Below, in pieces: positions 1 to 23,202 of a stretch of DNA of 64,000 nucleotides (the first letter of the stretch is position 1; every line of letters begins with the position of its first letter). The position numbers and the translations under genes were made by a program. This DNA comes from Glandiceps talaboti (Eukaryota > Hemichordata > Enteropneusta > Spengelidae), in contig NC_135549.1 of assembly GCF_964340395.1 (NCBI RefSeq), positions 1,623,501 through 1,687,500 of the forward strand, read 5' to 3'. The notes below the pieces were generated by a model. That model had not been told where the DNA came from. It worked only from the letters and a program-made list of their open reading frames with translations, and made no database searches.

Positions 1-190
1 ATAGCAAAGCTAGTCAAGCTTGTATCCCTTAGTGACTAACTAACATACTAGATACTGGTGTATATATACAACATTAGAGATTGCCATAGGAACTACAACA
101 AATAAGAAACATATTGATTATTTTATCTATGTTACATCTCATCTCATCTCTAGTATGTGTTTCTATCTTACTCCCTGCATTGCATTACAG

Positions 191-7137
<6,947 letters not shown>

Positions 7138-7189
7138 AATAAATCACATGTAGTTACTTGACTTTGGTATGTCAAGCTGTACAATGGGA

Positions 7190-7600
7190 TAAGACTAACA
7201 GATCACAAACTAATCAGAAGTGTGTAACTATGACAACAGATCACAAACTAATCAGAAGTGTGTAACTATGACAACAGATCACAAACTAATCAGAAGTGTG
7301 TAACTATGACAACAGATCACTATTTCATCAGAAATCTGTAACTGACAACAGATCACTATTTGATCAGAAATCTGTAACTGACAACAGATAACTATGTAAT
7401 CAGAAGTGTGTAGCTATGACAACAAATAACTATCTAATTAGAAATGTTTTGTTATGACAACAGATCACCTTGTAATCAAAAAGTTTGTTCCTATGACAAC
7501 AGATTACAATGTAATCAGAAATGTTCAACTATGACAAGAGATCACATTAATCAGCAGTGTGTTACTATGACAACAGATCATCTCTTAAAGCAGAAGCTAC
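7190..7600 (+). repeat. degenerate minisatellite, ~38-40 bp unit, about 10 copies
   Basis: It starts about 50 bp after the stop of the JmjC/TPR gene, so it is probably in its 3' UTR. Unit words are CTATGACAACAGATCAC and AATCAGAAGTGTGTAA. The first copies are nearly identical and later ones diverge. An AATAAA at 7138-7143 abuts the stop codon and is too close to be a comfortable polyadenylation signal. Confidence 0.9.
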
Positions 7601-7974
7601 CCATCATGTCAATCCATGATAACAGAAAGGTTGACAATTTTCATCAGATACACAAACTTGAAAACATGAAATTGAAATGTTAAATATTTTATCTATTCAT
7701 GTAATTTGTGTCAGTTTGATGTGAATATGTGGATATTCCCCTTTGACCAAGTATCATATACAAACATATTTTCTATTTTTATTATATTCGTACTTCTATA
7801 TTATTATTTTATATTATATTATATTATTATTATTATTATTATTATCTGATGAGCAAGTTGAAAATTCCTTTATTGCATGGAAATTCTAAAACATTGATAT
7901 TGATATTCCAGCTGTAAGACAATTTGAAGCCGATAGAATTAATACATAGATGAAAGTACTACAAAAGCATGATG

Positions 7975-8645
7975 CTGCACTTTCGGCTAATGTTATTTCT
8001 ATGTTTTACATGCACACACCCAGATTGGCAGTAGGTGTATTTGCTATTTCAGTGAATGTTATTTCTACAAGCTTTACATGCACACACCCAGATTGGCAGT
8101 AGGTGTATTTGCTATTTCGGCTAATGTTATTTCTACGAGCTTTACATGCACACACCCAGATTGGCAGTAGGTGTATTTGCCATTTCAGTGAATGTTATTT
8201 CTATCAGCTTTACATGCACACACCCAGATTGGCAGTTAGGTGTATTTGCTATTTCAGTGAATGTTATTTCTATCAGCTTTACATGCACACACCCAGATTG
8301 GCAGTAGGTGTATTTGCTATTTCAGTGAATGTTATTTCTATCAGTTTTACATGCACACACCCAGATTGGCAGTAGGTGTATTTGCTATTTCAGTGAATGT
8401 TATTTCTATCAGTTTTACATGCACACACCCAGATTGGCAGTAGGTGTATTTGCTATTTCAGTGAATGTTATTTCTATCAGTTTTACATGCACACACCCAG
8501 ATTGGCAGTAGGTGTATTTGCTATTTCAGTGAATGTTATTTCTATCAGTTTTACATGCACACACCCAGATTGGCAGTAGGTGTATTTGCTATTTCAGTGA
8601 ATGTTATTTCTATCAGCTTTACATGCACACACCCAGATTGACAGT
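7975..8645 (+). repeat. minisatellite, 68-bp unit, about 10 copies
   Basis: Unit words are TTTACATGCACACACCCAGA, TTGGCAGTAGGTGTATTTGC and AGTGAATGTTATTTCTATC. Neighbouring copies repeat at exactly 68 bp (starts at 8261, 8329, 8397, 8465, 8533, 8601). Overlapping open frames in this array are by-products of the period. Confidence 0.96.
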
Positions 8646-9905
8646 ATATATAATAACAAAGTACTGGTCATTGTCACTACACTCCACAAATCAGTTTTGC
8701 TATTCATACTTGATTTCACAGAAGGTCCTTCAAACAGTCAAATATCATGCTGTCATAACAGATGGATGATCACAAAACAACTTTCGCTCTAGGTATTGTA
8801 GAGGTGCCCTACCCCCACCCCCACCCCCACCCCAATATTTCATTAACAGCCAGCATTTCAGAGAACTATTATTTTTCTGTCAAGTGGAACCAAAGTTATA
8901 TGGAATTATTTGTCTAAATAATATTGTAAATAATAGCACTATATTCACATTTAGTTTCATCTCTGTAAATACTTATACAGGTACATTTATGTACATATTT
9001 ACTATTTCTAAAAAACACCTTTCAATAATATCCCAGTTATGTGCTTGTTGATATTCAAACTGTGTTTTAACTACTAACCTGTAACCATACCAGTACATAT
9101 GTCTTTCTGTGTTTTAACTACTAATCTGTAACCATACCAGTACATATGTCTTTCTCTGCTTTCTGACAAGAGTGTCAATTCAAGGCTATTTGCTTATCTT
9201 TTTTTAATGCAAAGACTTGGTCATGCCTTTTATATGATATATTTGTATATTTCAGTTCATTTTTCAGAAGCTTAACTAGGTTTTTAAATTGTCATTTTTA
9301 CTGTAAAACAGTACATTCTTGACAATGTTTTAACCAGTGCAATGATTCTTTTTTGATTTCTCTGTAAATATTTTGACAATATTTTATATTTTGAGTATTG
9401 GTGTTCAGAATCAGACAACTTTATCAGACTATCGTTGTAGTATTTTTAAGTATTTTAATGTTAGAGCTTTGTCATTCAGCCATCTTATTTTGAAATATAT
9501 GCACATTCTACTGTTTATTAAATGGGGTCTGTTATTTATACAGTGCACCATTTCATTTGAAGGAGTGCAGAAATAGACTTTAAAATAAACAGAACATGCT
9601 ACGGTATTTTTACTTTTGCATACACTTATTTGCAACAATATCAGTTTAAGGAATGGGCAGAATTTGCAGGAGGGGCCCTGAAGAAAAAGTGGAGGCGTGC
9701 AAAAAAGCCAGGGGGGGGGGTGCCTGCTTAAGTTTATATGCTCTCGATTTGTGATCAAATTAAACCACTAGGAGCTGTCATTTACTGTGTACATTTCCAA
9801 AATTACCAAAGTTTTGCCGCCATAATGTATAGTTCATGTAATGAAGCAGGTGATAGCGAAGAGAATGTGTGTTTGTGGCTGGCTTAACATCTGTGTTTGA
9901 CTGTA

Positions 9906-10115
<210 letters not shown>

Positions 10116-10152
10116 AAAATGAAAGAAGACGAGTCTGATATTACATTGTGGA

Positions 10153-10196
10153 ATTACACTACGGACCGTTTCACCCGAAGGATCGTCAGGTGTAAT
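10153..10196 (-). ncRNA. type-I hammerhead ribozyme (minimal, Penelope/retrozyme type)
   Basis: Read on the minus strand, all conserved hammerhead parts occur in order. Stem I 5' strand is ATTACAC (10196-10190). The catalytic box CTGACGA (CUGANGA, 10189-10183) follows, then a short stem-loop II TCCTTCGGGT (10182-10173) and the second box GAA (10172-10170). Stem III is ACG-GTC-CGT (10169-10161), a 3-bp helix with a 3-nt loop. The cleavage nucleotide A (GUA triplet, 10160) precedes stem I 3' strand GTGTAAT (10159-10153), a perfect 7-bp partner of the 5' strand. Such 44-nt forms with a very short stem III are known from Penelope-like elements and animal retrozymes, where they usually act as dimers. 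Stem II is weak (two C-G pairs and a UUCG-type loop). No retroelement ORF is adjacent. Activity is inferred. Confidence 0.75.
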
Positions 10197-12046
10197 AGTG
10201 TAGTATACATCCTGCTTTATGTACATAACTTATGTGTGTTCACTGACGGCTGTGTGTACACAAAAAGATTGACAACAAAGGTTACGTATTATTAAGTAAG
10301 AACTTGTTAGCGTGCCGGCATTTACTGATTAATTCAGTTCTGCTGTTCAAGTTCGTTGATTTGTCGGCAGTTATGATAAAATATTTTTCCCAGAGGCATA
10401 GTTGACATCGTTTGGTAACGTTAGAGTATGAGGAAGCCTGCTTGAGAACTGACCAGTGTACGTCGTAATTAGTGTTGCTGTCTTTTTATATATATATATA
10501 TAATGTGTGTGTGTGTGTGTGTGTGTGCATGTGTGCGTGAGTGCGTGAGTTTGCGAGTGATTGAAATGAAGATAGCCTTATGATATTTACTGAGATTGAG
10601 AGTAAAAGTAATATGATTTGAGGTTTTGATTGAGTGCCATCTTCAAAACTTCTAGCACGCGGGGGGGGGGGGGGGGCTTGAATTTTGGAGAGTGCTGTGG
10701 TGGTTGCTGCGTTTTTTTTACCTCAGCCCCCCCCCCCTCCGCTTCTGCTGCAAAATTCTTGCTCTTAGCCCAAACTGAACACTTATGCTGTATCTCAAGG
10801 ACATTTCACAAAATTTAACTTCCATTACACTAAAGAAATGGGCTGTCAAAACTCAATGACACAACTTTTTTCATGGTTATTTGAGGAACCTTTTAGGTAC
10901 TAGATACTACGCATACCAATTGTGGAAATATACATGTATGAATAACGACATGTCAGCACTTTGACTACAAAGTAAATTTTTCTGTGCCTGGGAATGTTAT
11001 TATTTTATACATACGAATTAGAGAAAAATAGAAATGAATCATTTACCATATACAGTGTGTGATTGTATTCAAACAAAACATATTTAACGAACACAGCAAT
11101 ACTAATGAGTGTACAATGACGTATTAAATATACATTAAAGATTACCAGTGGTGCATATATCTATAGAACGTTATAAACAAATCATATTAAGGCACAATAT
11201 AGGCTAACAAACAGGTCATTCCCTTTTCACTCTCTATTATTTTTGATGCCAATCAGTGAAAATATAGTCTACATGTAATTGTCTAGTAGAAACTATAACT
11301 GGGGTTAATCACAGAGAGAAGTAGGTTAAACACATGTCTATCCTTTGTTAGTTTGCATTTTGAACAAATGAGTTAAATTAGATACAATTTTTCGTTTTTA
11401 ATGTTTTTTTTTAAATCTTAAATTAAAAAAAGGGCATCCATGAAGATGAATGAGAGGATTTTCATTTAGTAGTGCTAGCAGTAGACGTGTTATACCAAAT
11501 AATGATTGCATTTCACTAAACTAGGTGCAAGTATTTACTTGTACAATTACCTGGTTTCAAAAAAAAAAATTAATTAACGGTAGTAGATAAAACTTGTGAC
11601 AACACATCAATTAATCACTACATTTAGTTTGACAGGGGTTTATTTATATTTATGGGGAGGGGTGACAAAGAGCGTGGAAGAGGTGGCTAAGAAATCTACC
11701 AATTTAGTATGCTTTCAGAATTACAAATTCGTAGAATTGTCTTCTATATTTCTCCAGTTGTAGGAGTTAATCTCTAGTCAACGAAAGGAATGTCACGCAT
11801 GTTTACACTAAACGGGGTTCAAACCACTCTTACCCCCCCCCCCATCAAAATGTATTTTCCTTTGTAAAAATTACAGTATAATAACCGGCAGTGGTCAGAT
11901 AGATACGTACTAAGTTTGCCTGTAGAGAGTGTTGGTTCCAAAAGTTGGACGATTCCTCTCGTGTTACGCAGGGTGTGCTTTGAATAAAAAGACGGGTATA
12001 CTACTTAGCAGGAATTATTTGTATCAACAACTTGCCCAACGTAAGA

Positions 12047-12851
12047 ATGGGTTGCAAAGCAGGATGTAAGGAAGAGTGCCAATTATCTCACTTTGGCTTT
12101 AATGGAGTGGAGTCTACAAGTGCATTTGTTTTGCCGAGAGTAAGTTGTTTTTATAAATCATCATTATGATATATCGTATAAAGTAAAACATTACCAGGAC
12201 TGTTGAACAATCCTACAAGTATTGCTTCTTCACATTTGATGTTTCTTTTAAATGGAAATTCTTGCAATGCAAAATTTGAAATCATCAAGAGATATAAATG
12301 TTAATGAGCATTTTAACTTTTTCGTGGGTGATCTTGAAAGACGTCATAAAAATATTTGCTACTTAAACCTGAGATTGTTGTTTTAAAAAAGCATTTGTTT
12401 CTATCAATCTGACGTTGGCACTTAGATGCATTATTATTTATATCAAAGTATTACTTTGGTGTTATGGGTTGTACTTGATATGGATGCTCTAAATGATTGT
12501 GCTACTTACAGAAAATGCTTTACTTTGGTGTTATGGGTTGTACTTGATATGGATGCTCTAAATGATTGTGCTACATACAGAAAATGCTTTACTTTGGTGT
12601 TATGGGTTGTACTTGATATGGATGCTCTAAATGATTGTGCTACATACAGAAAATGCTTTACTTTGGTGTTATGGGTTGTACTTGATATGGATGCTCTAAA
12701 TGATTGTGCTACATACAGAAAATGCTTTAAAAGCCTATGTAATAAAGTTCATTGCCGGGTTGACAAATATTGTTGCATATTGTATACATGTATTTCTTAC
12801 TTCTATTGATGTTTTACCAATCAACAATCAGTTATTCTCGGTGTTTCTATG

Positions 12852-12906
<55 letters not shown>

Positions 12907-13269
12907 ACACCAACGCGGTTTACGAATTATTGATTTCCACGTTTTCTTCTGTGTAGTGGGACTGGCGTGCTTTGCCAAGCACCTTTATATTCTACAGAGC
13001 GTTCATGTTTGCCTATCAGTTGGCTTGGAACATCTTTAATATAGTCAAGTTTGTTGAAGTCAATGACTTTTACCAGTGGTTCATGTACGGGTCTCACTGG
13101 GGCTATTTACTGCTTACGTTCTACTACATGTGTGCCTTTATTGCTACCACTTTCTATCACGCTCGTGGAAAGTCCGATTCACGTGAGTAGCAAAATGATA
13201 ACTCCCGTCATTCACTAAACTTAAGTGTGTCTTCATGTTATTTTTTCAACCCAATATGTGTGTGTTGGA

Positions 13270-13320
<51 letters not shown>

Positions 13321-13333
13321 TGTGTGCATGTGC

Positions 13334-13364
<31 letters not shown>

Positions 13365-14897
13365 GGGGGGGGGGTTATATGATCAGGCCAACCACAGTTA
13401 AAAAAATATGTTATTATGCGATGAGTCAGGGCTTGGCGTTAGACGAATATAGTTTTTTTTTGATAATTGTTTGTTGATATTGTTTGATAATTAGTTCGAC
13501 TGCAAACTGGCGATATTGTTCTCTCTATGATAGATGGCGCTGTTTAATGATTAATTATTGTTCATCATAACCTAACAAGAGAGTATTCGTATCGCATAGG
13601 GCGTACTTAGAAATTATGCATCTTCCATTACCAAAGCCTGACATCTCAAACATCGAGATCCAATTCTGGAAAAGAAATTAACTTTATAAATCTCTGCCAT
13701 TACTTTATATTTGAGTCTGTGATTCAAATACAGTGTAATGTTAGAAATGGTTCAGAGCTGAAGTCGGTCTATCTTCATGGAGCATTATTAAGGCCATTAT
13801 TTGTATCATTACGTGTAGCTGACAAGTGACTGTGGTCTTAACACAGATATTGAATATTACGTGTAGCTCATAAAGTGACTGTGGTCTTCACACAGATATT
13901 GAATAGTACGTGTAGCTCACAAGTGGTCTTCACACAGATATTGATTATTACGTGTAGCTCACAAGTGATTGTGGTCTTCACACAGATATTGATTATTACG
14001 TGTAGCTCATAAAGTGACTGTGGTCTTCACACAGATATTGATTATTACGTGTAGCTCATAAAGTGACTGTGGTCTTCACACAGATATTGATTATTACGTG
14101 TAGCTCATAAAGTGACTGTGGTCTTCACACAGATATTGAATATTACGTGTAGCTCATAAAGTGACTGTGGTCTTCACACAGATATTGATTATTACGTGTA
14201 GCTCATAAAGTGACTGTGGTCTTCACACAGATATTGAATATTACGTGTAGCTCATAAAGTGACTGTGGTCTTCACACAGATATTGATTATTACGTGTAGC
14301 TCATAAAGTGACTGTGGTCTTCACACAGATATTGATCCTGATGAAGTGGAAATGGTGGAATGTGAATGTGATGAGGAAGGGTGTACCGAACACCTACAAG
14401 TCGAAGAAATCCGTCATCTGTCATTACCATGGTATCTTAGATTTACATGGTTCATCCAAAGCATCACTTTCTCCTTTGGTCTGTCTGCGGCAGTTATGTA
14501 TCTACTTCTAGACCCCTCCGGAAATTCCAATAACTCTGTGGAGTTCGACTCTGTCACTCATGCAATTTATTTTCACTTGCATGTTGTCAGTGTATTTCTC
14601 ATCGTCTTTGATGTATTTGTGATTTCCTCACCCATACGTATTCAGCATGTTATCTACCCAATCATATTTTCTCTTCTTTATTGCATATATTTGATCTTGA
14701 TTGTCGAGGCTGTTGACATTAATATTGACGTGTCGTATCACTTTAACGGGTTGTCGCCCACTATTTGGGAAAAGTTCAGCGAAGGCATGTACCTCAGTGC
14801 ACTGTTTGTATTTGGTACTACGCCTATAGCACATATAATTGTGTTTGCTCTGTACAAACTCCGAAACTTCATCAAGAGACGACTGGACAAGGAATAA
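12047..14897 (+). CDS. Rolling stone-like six-transmembrane protein
   Basis: Exons are 12047-12139, 12957-13182 and 14329-14897; the phases join exactly and give 295 aa. The start is MGCKAGCKEECQLSHFGF. Exon 2 begins WDWRALPSTFIFYRAFMF, the Trp-rich entry to TM1 typical of the Rolling stone family. Hydrophobic segments follow at FMFAYQLAWNIFNIV, WGYLLLTFYYMCAFIATTF, FIQSITFSFGLSAAVMYLLL, HLHVVSVFLIVFDVFVISSP (with the family's H-x5-7-D and 'P-I-R' loop), VIYPIIFSLLYCIYLILIV and LFVFGTTPIAHIIVFALYKL. The C-terminus is basic (RRLDKE). Rolling stone is a plasma-membrane protein required for myoblast fusion in Drosophila; the role here is inferred only from family membership. Exon 3 is preceded by a tandem array that repeats its own acceptor, and a small transposon sits just after the stop. 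Possible poly(A) signals lie at 15872-15881. Confidence 0.87.
12452..12727 (+). repeat. 69-bp tandem repeat, 4 copies
   Basis: In intron 1 of the Rolling-stone-like gene; copies start at 12452, 12521, 12590 and 12659. Unit words are TACTTTGGTGTTATGGGTTG and GATGCTCTAAATGATTGTGC. Copies are nearly identical. The period is a multiple of three, so a 127-codon frame stays open, but it lacks splice context and is not a gene. Confidence 0.96.
12853..12910. repeat. (CA)n microsatellite
   Basis: CA dinucleotide run in intron 1, ending about 45 bp before the exon 2 acceptor. Confidence 0.95.
13257..13373. repeat. (TG)n tract ending in a G-run
   Basis: TG repeats with CG/CA interruptions, followed by about eleven Gs, in intron 2 of the Rolling-stone-like gene. 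Confidence 0.95.
13800..14336 (+). repeat. minisatellite containing repeated copies of the exon 3 splice acceptor
   Basis: About ten units of roughly 45-51 bp lie in intron 2 of the Rolling-stone-like gene. Unit words are TTACGTGTAGCTCATAAAG and TGACTGTGGTCTTCACACAG, followed by ATATTGAT. The final copy is the real acceptor: its CACACAG ends at 14328 and ATATTGAT opens exon 3. Every upstream unit therefore offers the same acceptor and first exon bases, but runs into TAG six codons later (in GTGTAG). Confidence 0.95.
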
Positions 14898-14928
14898 CCC
14901 GTAAATTTGGTTCAAGACTAGTTGACAC

Positions 14929-15019
14929 AGTCTGTAAGGTAAGCCGTGACAGGACGCCCTCTCACATCCGTCAACCCGAGGCCGGTGAGGGCGGAGCGAC
15001 GCGACGTATCTTACAGTCC
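14929..15019 (+). mobile_element. 91-bp MITE with 9-bp target-site duplication
   Basis: It lies 32 bp after the stop of the Rolling-stone-like gene. The ends are inverted: AGTCTGTAAGGTA on the left and TATCTTACAGTCC on the right. It is flanked on both sides by AGTTGACAC (14920-14928 and 15020-15028), a perfect 9-bp direct repeat. The interior is GC-rich and partly self-complementary (GACGCCCTCTCAC versus GGTGAGGGCGGAGC). A 9-bp duplication is seen in Mutator-like and some Merlin elements; the superfamily is not assigned. Confidence 0.75.
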
Positions 15020-15640
15020 AGTTGACACACTATGTCTATGATATATCTGTGTAATTACAAGAATTGTGGACGTCTGCATTCACTACCCCAACTTTGTCAA
15101 GTTGCATACTGTAATTCCCCCCTTTATTGCTCAAACTTAATCATATTATATCTTGTAATTGTCCCTCCCCCTAGTTATCCCAACATCTTTTGAGTGCCCC
15201 CCTTCATTACTCCAACTTAATCACTACTTCTTGTAAATTACCCCACTAAATTGCATACTGTAAGTCAATGCCCCTCAACTTCATTGTCCACTGTCACTCT
15301 CTTTATTATCCCTTACATCTTTTTAAGTTTCCTCCCCATGTGACCCTACCTTAACTACATTACACATTGTCACTGTCCCTCACCCCACCCCACCAATTTC
15401 CCATTTTCCCGACTTAACGACGTTACATTTTCATAAACCACACATTGTGTGAACAAAGTATATGTAACTAGTAAAAGTTGTTTATTTTGTTTTACTTATA
15501 ATCCATATTTGAATATTGTGACTGGATTTCGTGCAGTTTGCGATCAGTTCGAATTCGTTGTCTATCATTTACAATATTGTTATTGAGCTGTCAATCAAAA
15601 CATTGATAATATATTCAATGACTCGTCATTTACAAACGCT

Positions 15641-15710
15641 CCATATATGGTATCATGGCTCCATATATGGTGTTATGGCTCCATATATGGTGTTATGGCT
15701 CCATATATGG
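15641..15710. promoter_or_regulatory. four perfect CArG boxes at 20-bp spacing
   Basis: CCATATATGG, a consensus SRF-binding CArG box (CC-A/T6-GG) and its own reverse complement, occurs at 15641, 15661, 15681 and 15701. The spacers are TATCATGGCT or TGTTATGGCT. It could be a regulatory cluster or simply a short 20-bp minisatellite. It lies about 0.74 kb downstream of the Rolling-stone-like stop codon. Confidence 0.55.
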
Positions 15711-15871
15711 TGTTATGATGTAGTTAACATCAAAGTTTCACAGCAATGCAATATGTTCCAATACATTAACCGTTGCTGTTATGTAGACAAGGGATTAGGG
15801 TGAGGTATATTGAAGTATTTCATATTATACAAATATCAATATAGGTATGTGGTGTGTACATGATATGGTAC

Positions 15872-15881
15872 AATAAATAAA
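15872..15881 (+). terminator. candidate poly(A) signals for the Rolling-stone-like gene
   Basis: Overlapping AATAAA hexamers at 15872-15877 and 15876-15881, the first clear plus-strand signals after the 14897 stop. If used, the 3' UTR would be about 1 kb and would contain the MITE and the CArG array. Confidence 0.4.
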
Positions 15882-16757
15882 ATTGATTTCTGTTACATCA
15901 TTTATAGATATGATCAACGACTATATGTACAACATCTAATTATTCAGTGGATAACTATATGTACAATCTCTAATTATTGGGTATTTTAATAATTTTCAGT
16001 GAGTAGATTTTGGTTGTTTGATCGAAAAAAAATTATACTCCAGTTGCACCAGTGCAGTTTTAACATGTGACATATTCAAAATCAAGCTTTCGCTCAAGAT
16101 TGAAACTTGTTACTACACCACCTACGGGTAATATTGATCACTAATTAATTCATACAACGTCTTTTCTATAAGTAATTGACCAATTTTAGTTACTATATCT
16201 TTGGTTACTCGATAACAAAATATCCCAGTTGCAGGTTTAAATGCTCACGGGTGATTTACATAAAAATAAAAAACTCTTCAATTTGGAGATAGGTTTACAC
16301 AGACTATAAGCTTACATTTGTGTTGCATGGTTTGTCCATGTTAACAGCCTTCATTTCGATTTCCAAGGAGAATTAATGTTCAAACTATCGGATGCTGTGA
16401 GTTTATAAAAACATACGTTGATGTTTAAGGTTGGTCTTCGATGACTCTAAATGACGTGAAAATGATTCCATTTTAACAGTCTATCTAAACAATCAGTGTG
16501 GACCAGTTTACCGGAATACATTATCCAAGATCAAATCATATCAAATCAAATCAAACCAAATCAAATCACAGCATTTAATGTAGTCAGTTATGTAAATATA
16601 TTATTGGGAATAAATATATCGAATAGTGTTATTTGGTTGGACTTTTTAGTATTTAGATTTGCCTGTATGTGTCTAAATCTGACGTATCGTTCGCTATCGT
16701 TGTACACACCAGCTCCTTACATTTTCTCGTATTCACTGTCACATTGATCTTACTACT

Positions 16758-17087
16758 GTAGAAACCGAGCTTTCAGCTTAATACCACTGTCTATGCCAAT
16801 GTAGACATAAAACTGTAACTATTGTTGTTGTGATGTGGTCGATTACACATTTCAAGTGGGTGGTAGCGATGCCTCTGCTGTACGGATATAATCGCCAGGT
16901 GATCAAGATAGTGTAAATACTGGAAATCCCCCAATATATACACTGCAAGGTCATTGAAGCTATCAGAAATGCCACCCTAATATGAGTATTATTATAGCAA
17001 TGTCCATTCAATAGCTTACACCAACATTTCACAACAATTAGCTTTAGTGTATCTCTATCTTAGTAAACTGAAAGCTGGATTTCCACT
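16758..17087. mobile_element. possible TIR element, about 330 bp
   Basis: GAAACCGAGCTTTCAGCTTA on the left faces the reverse complement of TAAACTGAAAGCTGGATTTC on the right, about 17 of 20 bases agreeing. The interior has no coding capacity. No target duplication was identified. Confidence 0.4.
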
Positions 17088-17504
17088 GTCATACCAGGAG
17101 TATACCTAAACTTTGGAATACGAAAAAGATTATACTAATTTACTATGAACTATACATCCAAGACACACCGCCAAGAGGTTACTTCAGCAGAAATACGTAC
17201 TCTGACTTGTAAGAATGTGCTTTACTTTTTGTTTAAATAACTTTGAAGGATAGTATACTCTACTGATCAAGACACATTGTAGTGGTTGCAACCCACGGCG
17301 GACATCGACATTCCTAAATTTCATCGTCAAGGGAAAAAAGTATCGGCGGGAATAAATAAATGATAAAGTAGGAGTGGGAATTAGACACAGACAAATGAAA
17401 CTGTCTGCGCTGAGAAAAAAACACACACGCAAATTGTTTACTGGGATATATTTTGTAAAATTGAAATATAACAAAGTTAAATGTTTAGTATGCAAGTTAT
17501 GAAA

Positions 17505-22679
<5,175 letters not shown>

Positions 22680-22923
22680 AGTGAAAAGATTGAAAGCCTT
22701 GATATAATGATTTATTACAGATCATTTCAAGACACATCACATTACATCACGTCATGTTATGTCCGTGCCATGATCTGCCAGGCGAGAACAATATCGTGAT
22801 TTTGTCAATATATCATCATTCGTAGCAACCATTGTTCCGTCTCTATCGCTGAAGAAACATAAAGCATGTCGGGAAATATATTGGATTAGGAGGTAAACAA
22901 ACTGGCTAGCAGCTGGGTGAATT

Positions 22924-23083
22924 GGTAGTCTTGCTGCTAGACGTTCGGGCTTTCTTTCGATACTATAAGCGAACGAAGTTCGCAGTAGGGCTTGCCCGAA
23001 TGATGTTCCATCCTCGATAGCGATGTTCGGCCGTGTGTCGTATTGTATCGGAAGAACATCCGAGGTCTAGCAGATAGACTAGC
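22924..23083. mobile_element. foldback element / inverted SINE-like pair
   Basis: The left arm at 22924-22967 (TAGTCTTGCTGCTAGAC, TTTCTTTCGATACTATA) matches the reverse complement of 23041-23083 (TAGTCTATCTGCTAGAC, TTCTTCCGATACAATA) at roughly three bases in four. About 73 bp separate the arms, including the hairpin GCGAAC-GAA-GTTCGC. Each arm looks vaguely like a tRNA-derived SINE head, so two copies inserted head to head is an alternative. Confidence 0.5.
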
Positions 23084-23104
23084 AGCTTGGTTGAAAATGT
23101 GATG

Positions 23105-23106
<2 letters not shown>

Positions 23107-23199
<93 letters not shown>
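23107..23199. repeat. (TA)n microsatellite
   Basis: About 46 TA dinucleotides immediately beside the foldback element at 22924-23083. Confidence 0.97.

Positions 23200-23202
<3 letters not shown>

Larger units (their letters stand above)
14898..17504. other. convergent 3' interval between Rolling-stone-like and Kelch genes
   Basis: No further exon was recognised. It holds the MITE at 14929-15019, a loose C/T-rich degenerate repeat at about 15060-15420 (words TTGCATACTGTAA, CTTCATTAC), the CArG-box array at 15641-15710, candidate poly(A) signals at 15872-15881, a short ATCAA pentamer run at 16530-16570, and a possible terminal-inverted-repeat element at 16758-17087. Confidence 0.6.

Noticed and set aside
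7847-7880. CTGATGAGCAAGTTGAAAA, hammerhead-like
   Set aside because: Both boxes are suggested, but stem II does not pair and no stem I or III partners are present.
8103-8579. Several overlapping open frames of 60-90 codons containing HTPRLAV-like repeats
   Set aside because: They arise from the 68-bp tandem array. The same residues recur in shifted frames, and there is no splice or start context.
12426-12809. 127-codon frame with a repeated VVLDMDALNDCATY unit
   Set aside because: It is a 69-bp minisatellite in an intron of the Rolling-stone-like gene; the multiple-of-three period alone keeps the frame open.
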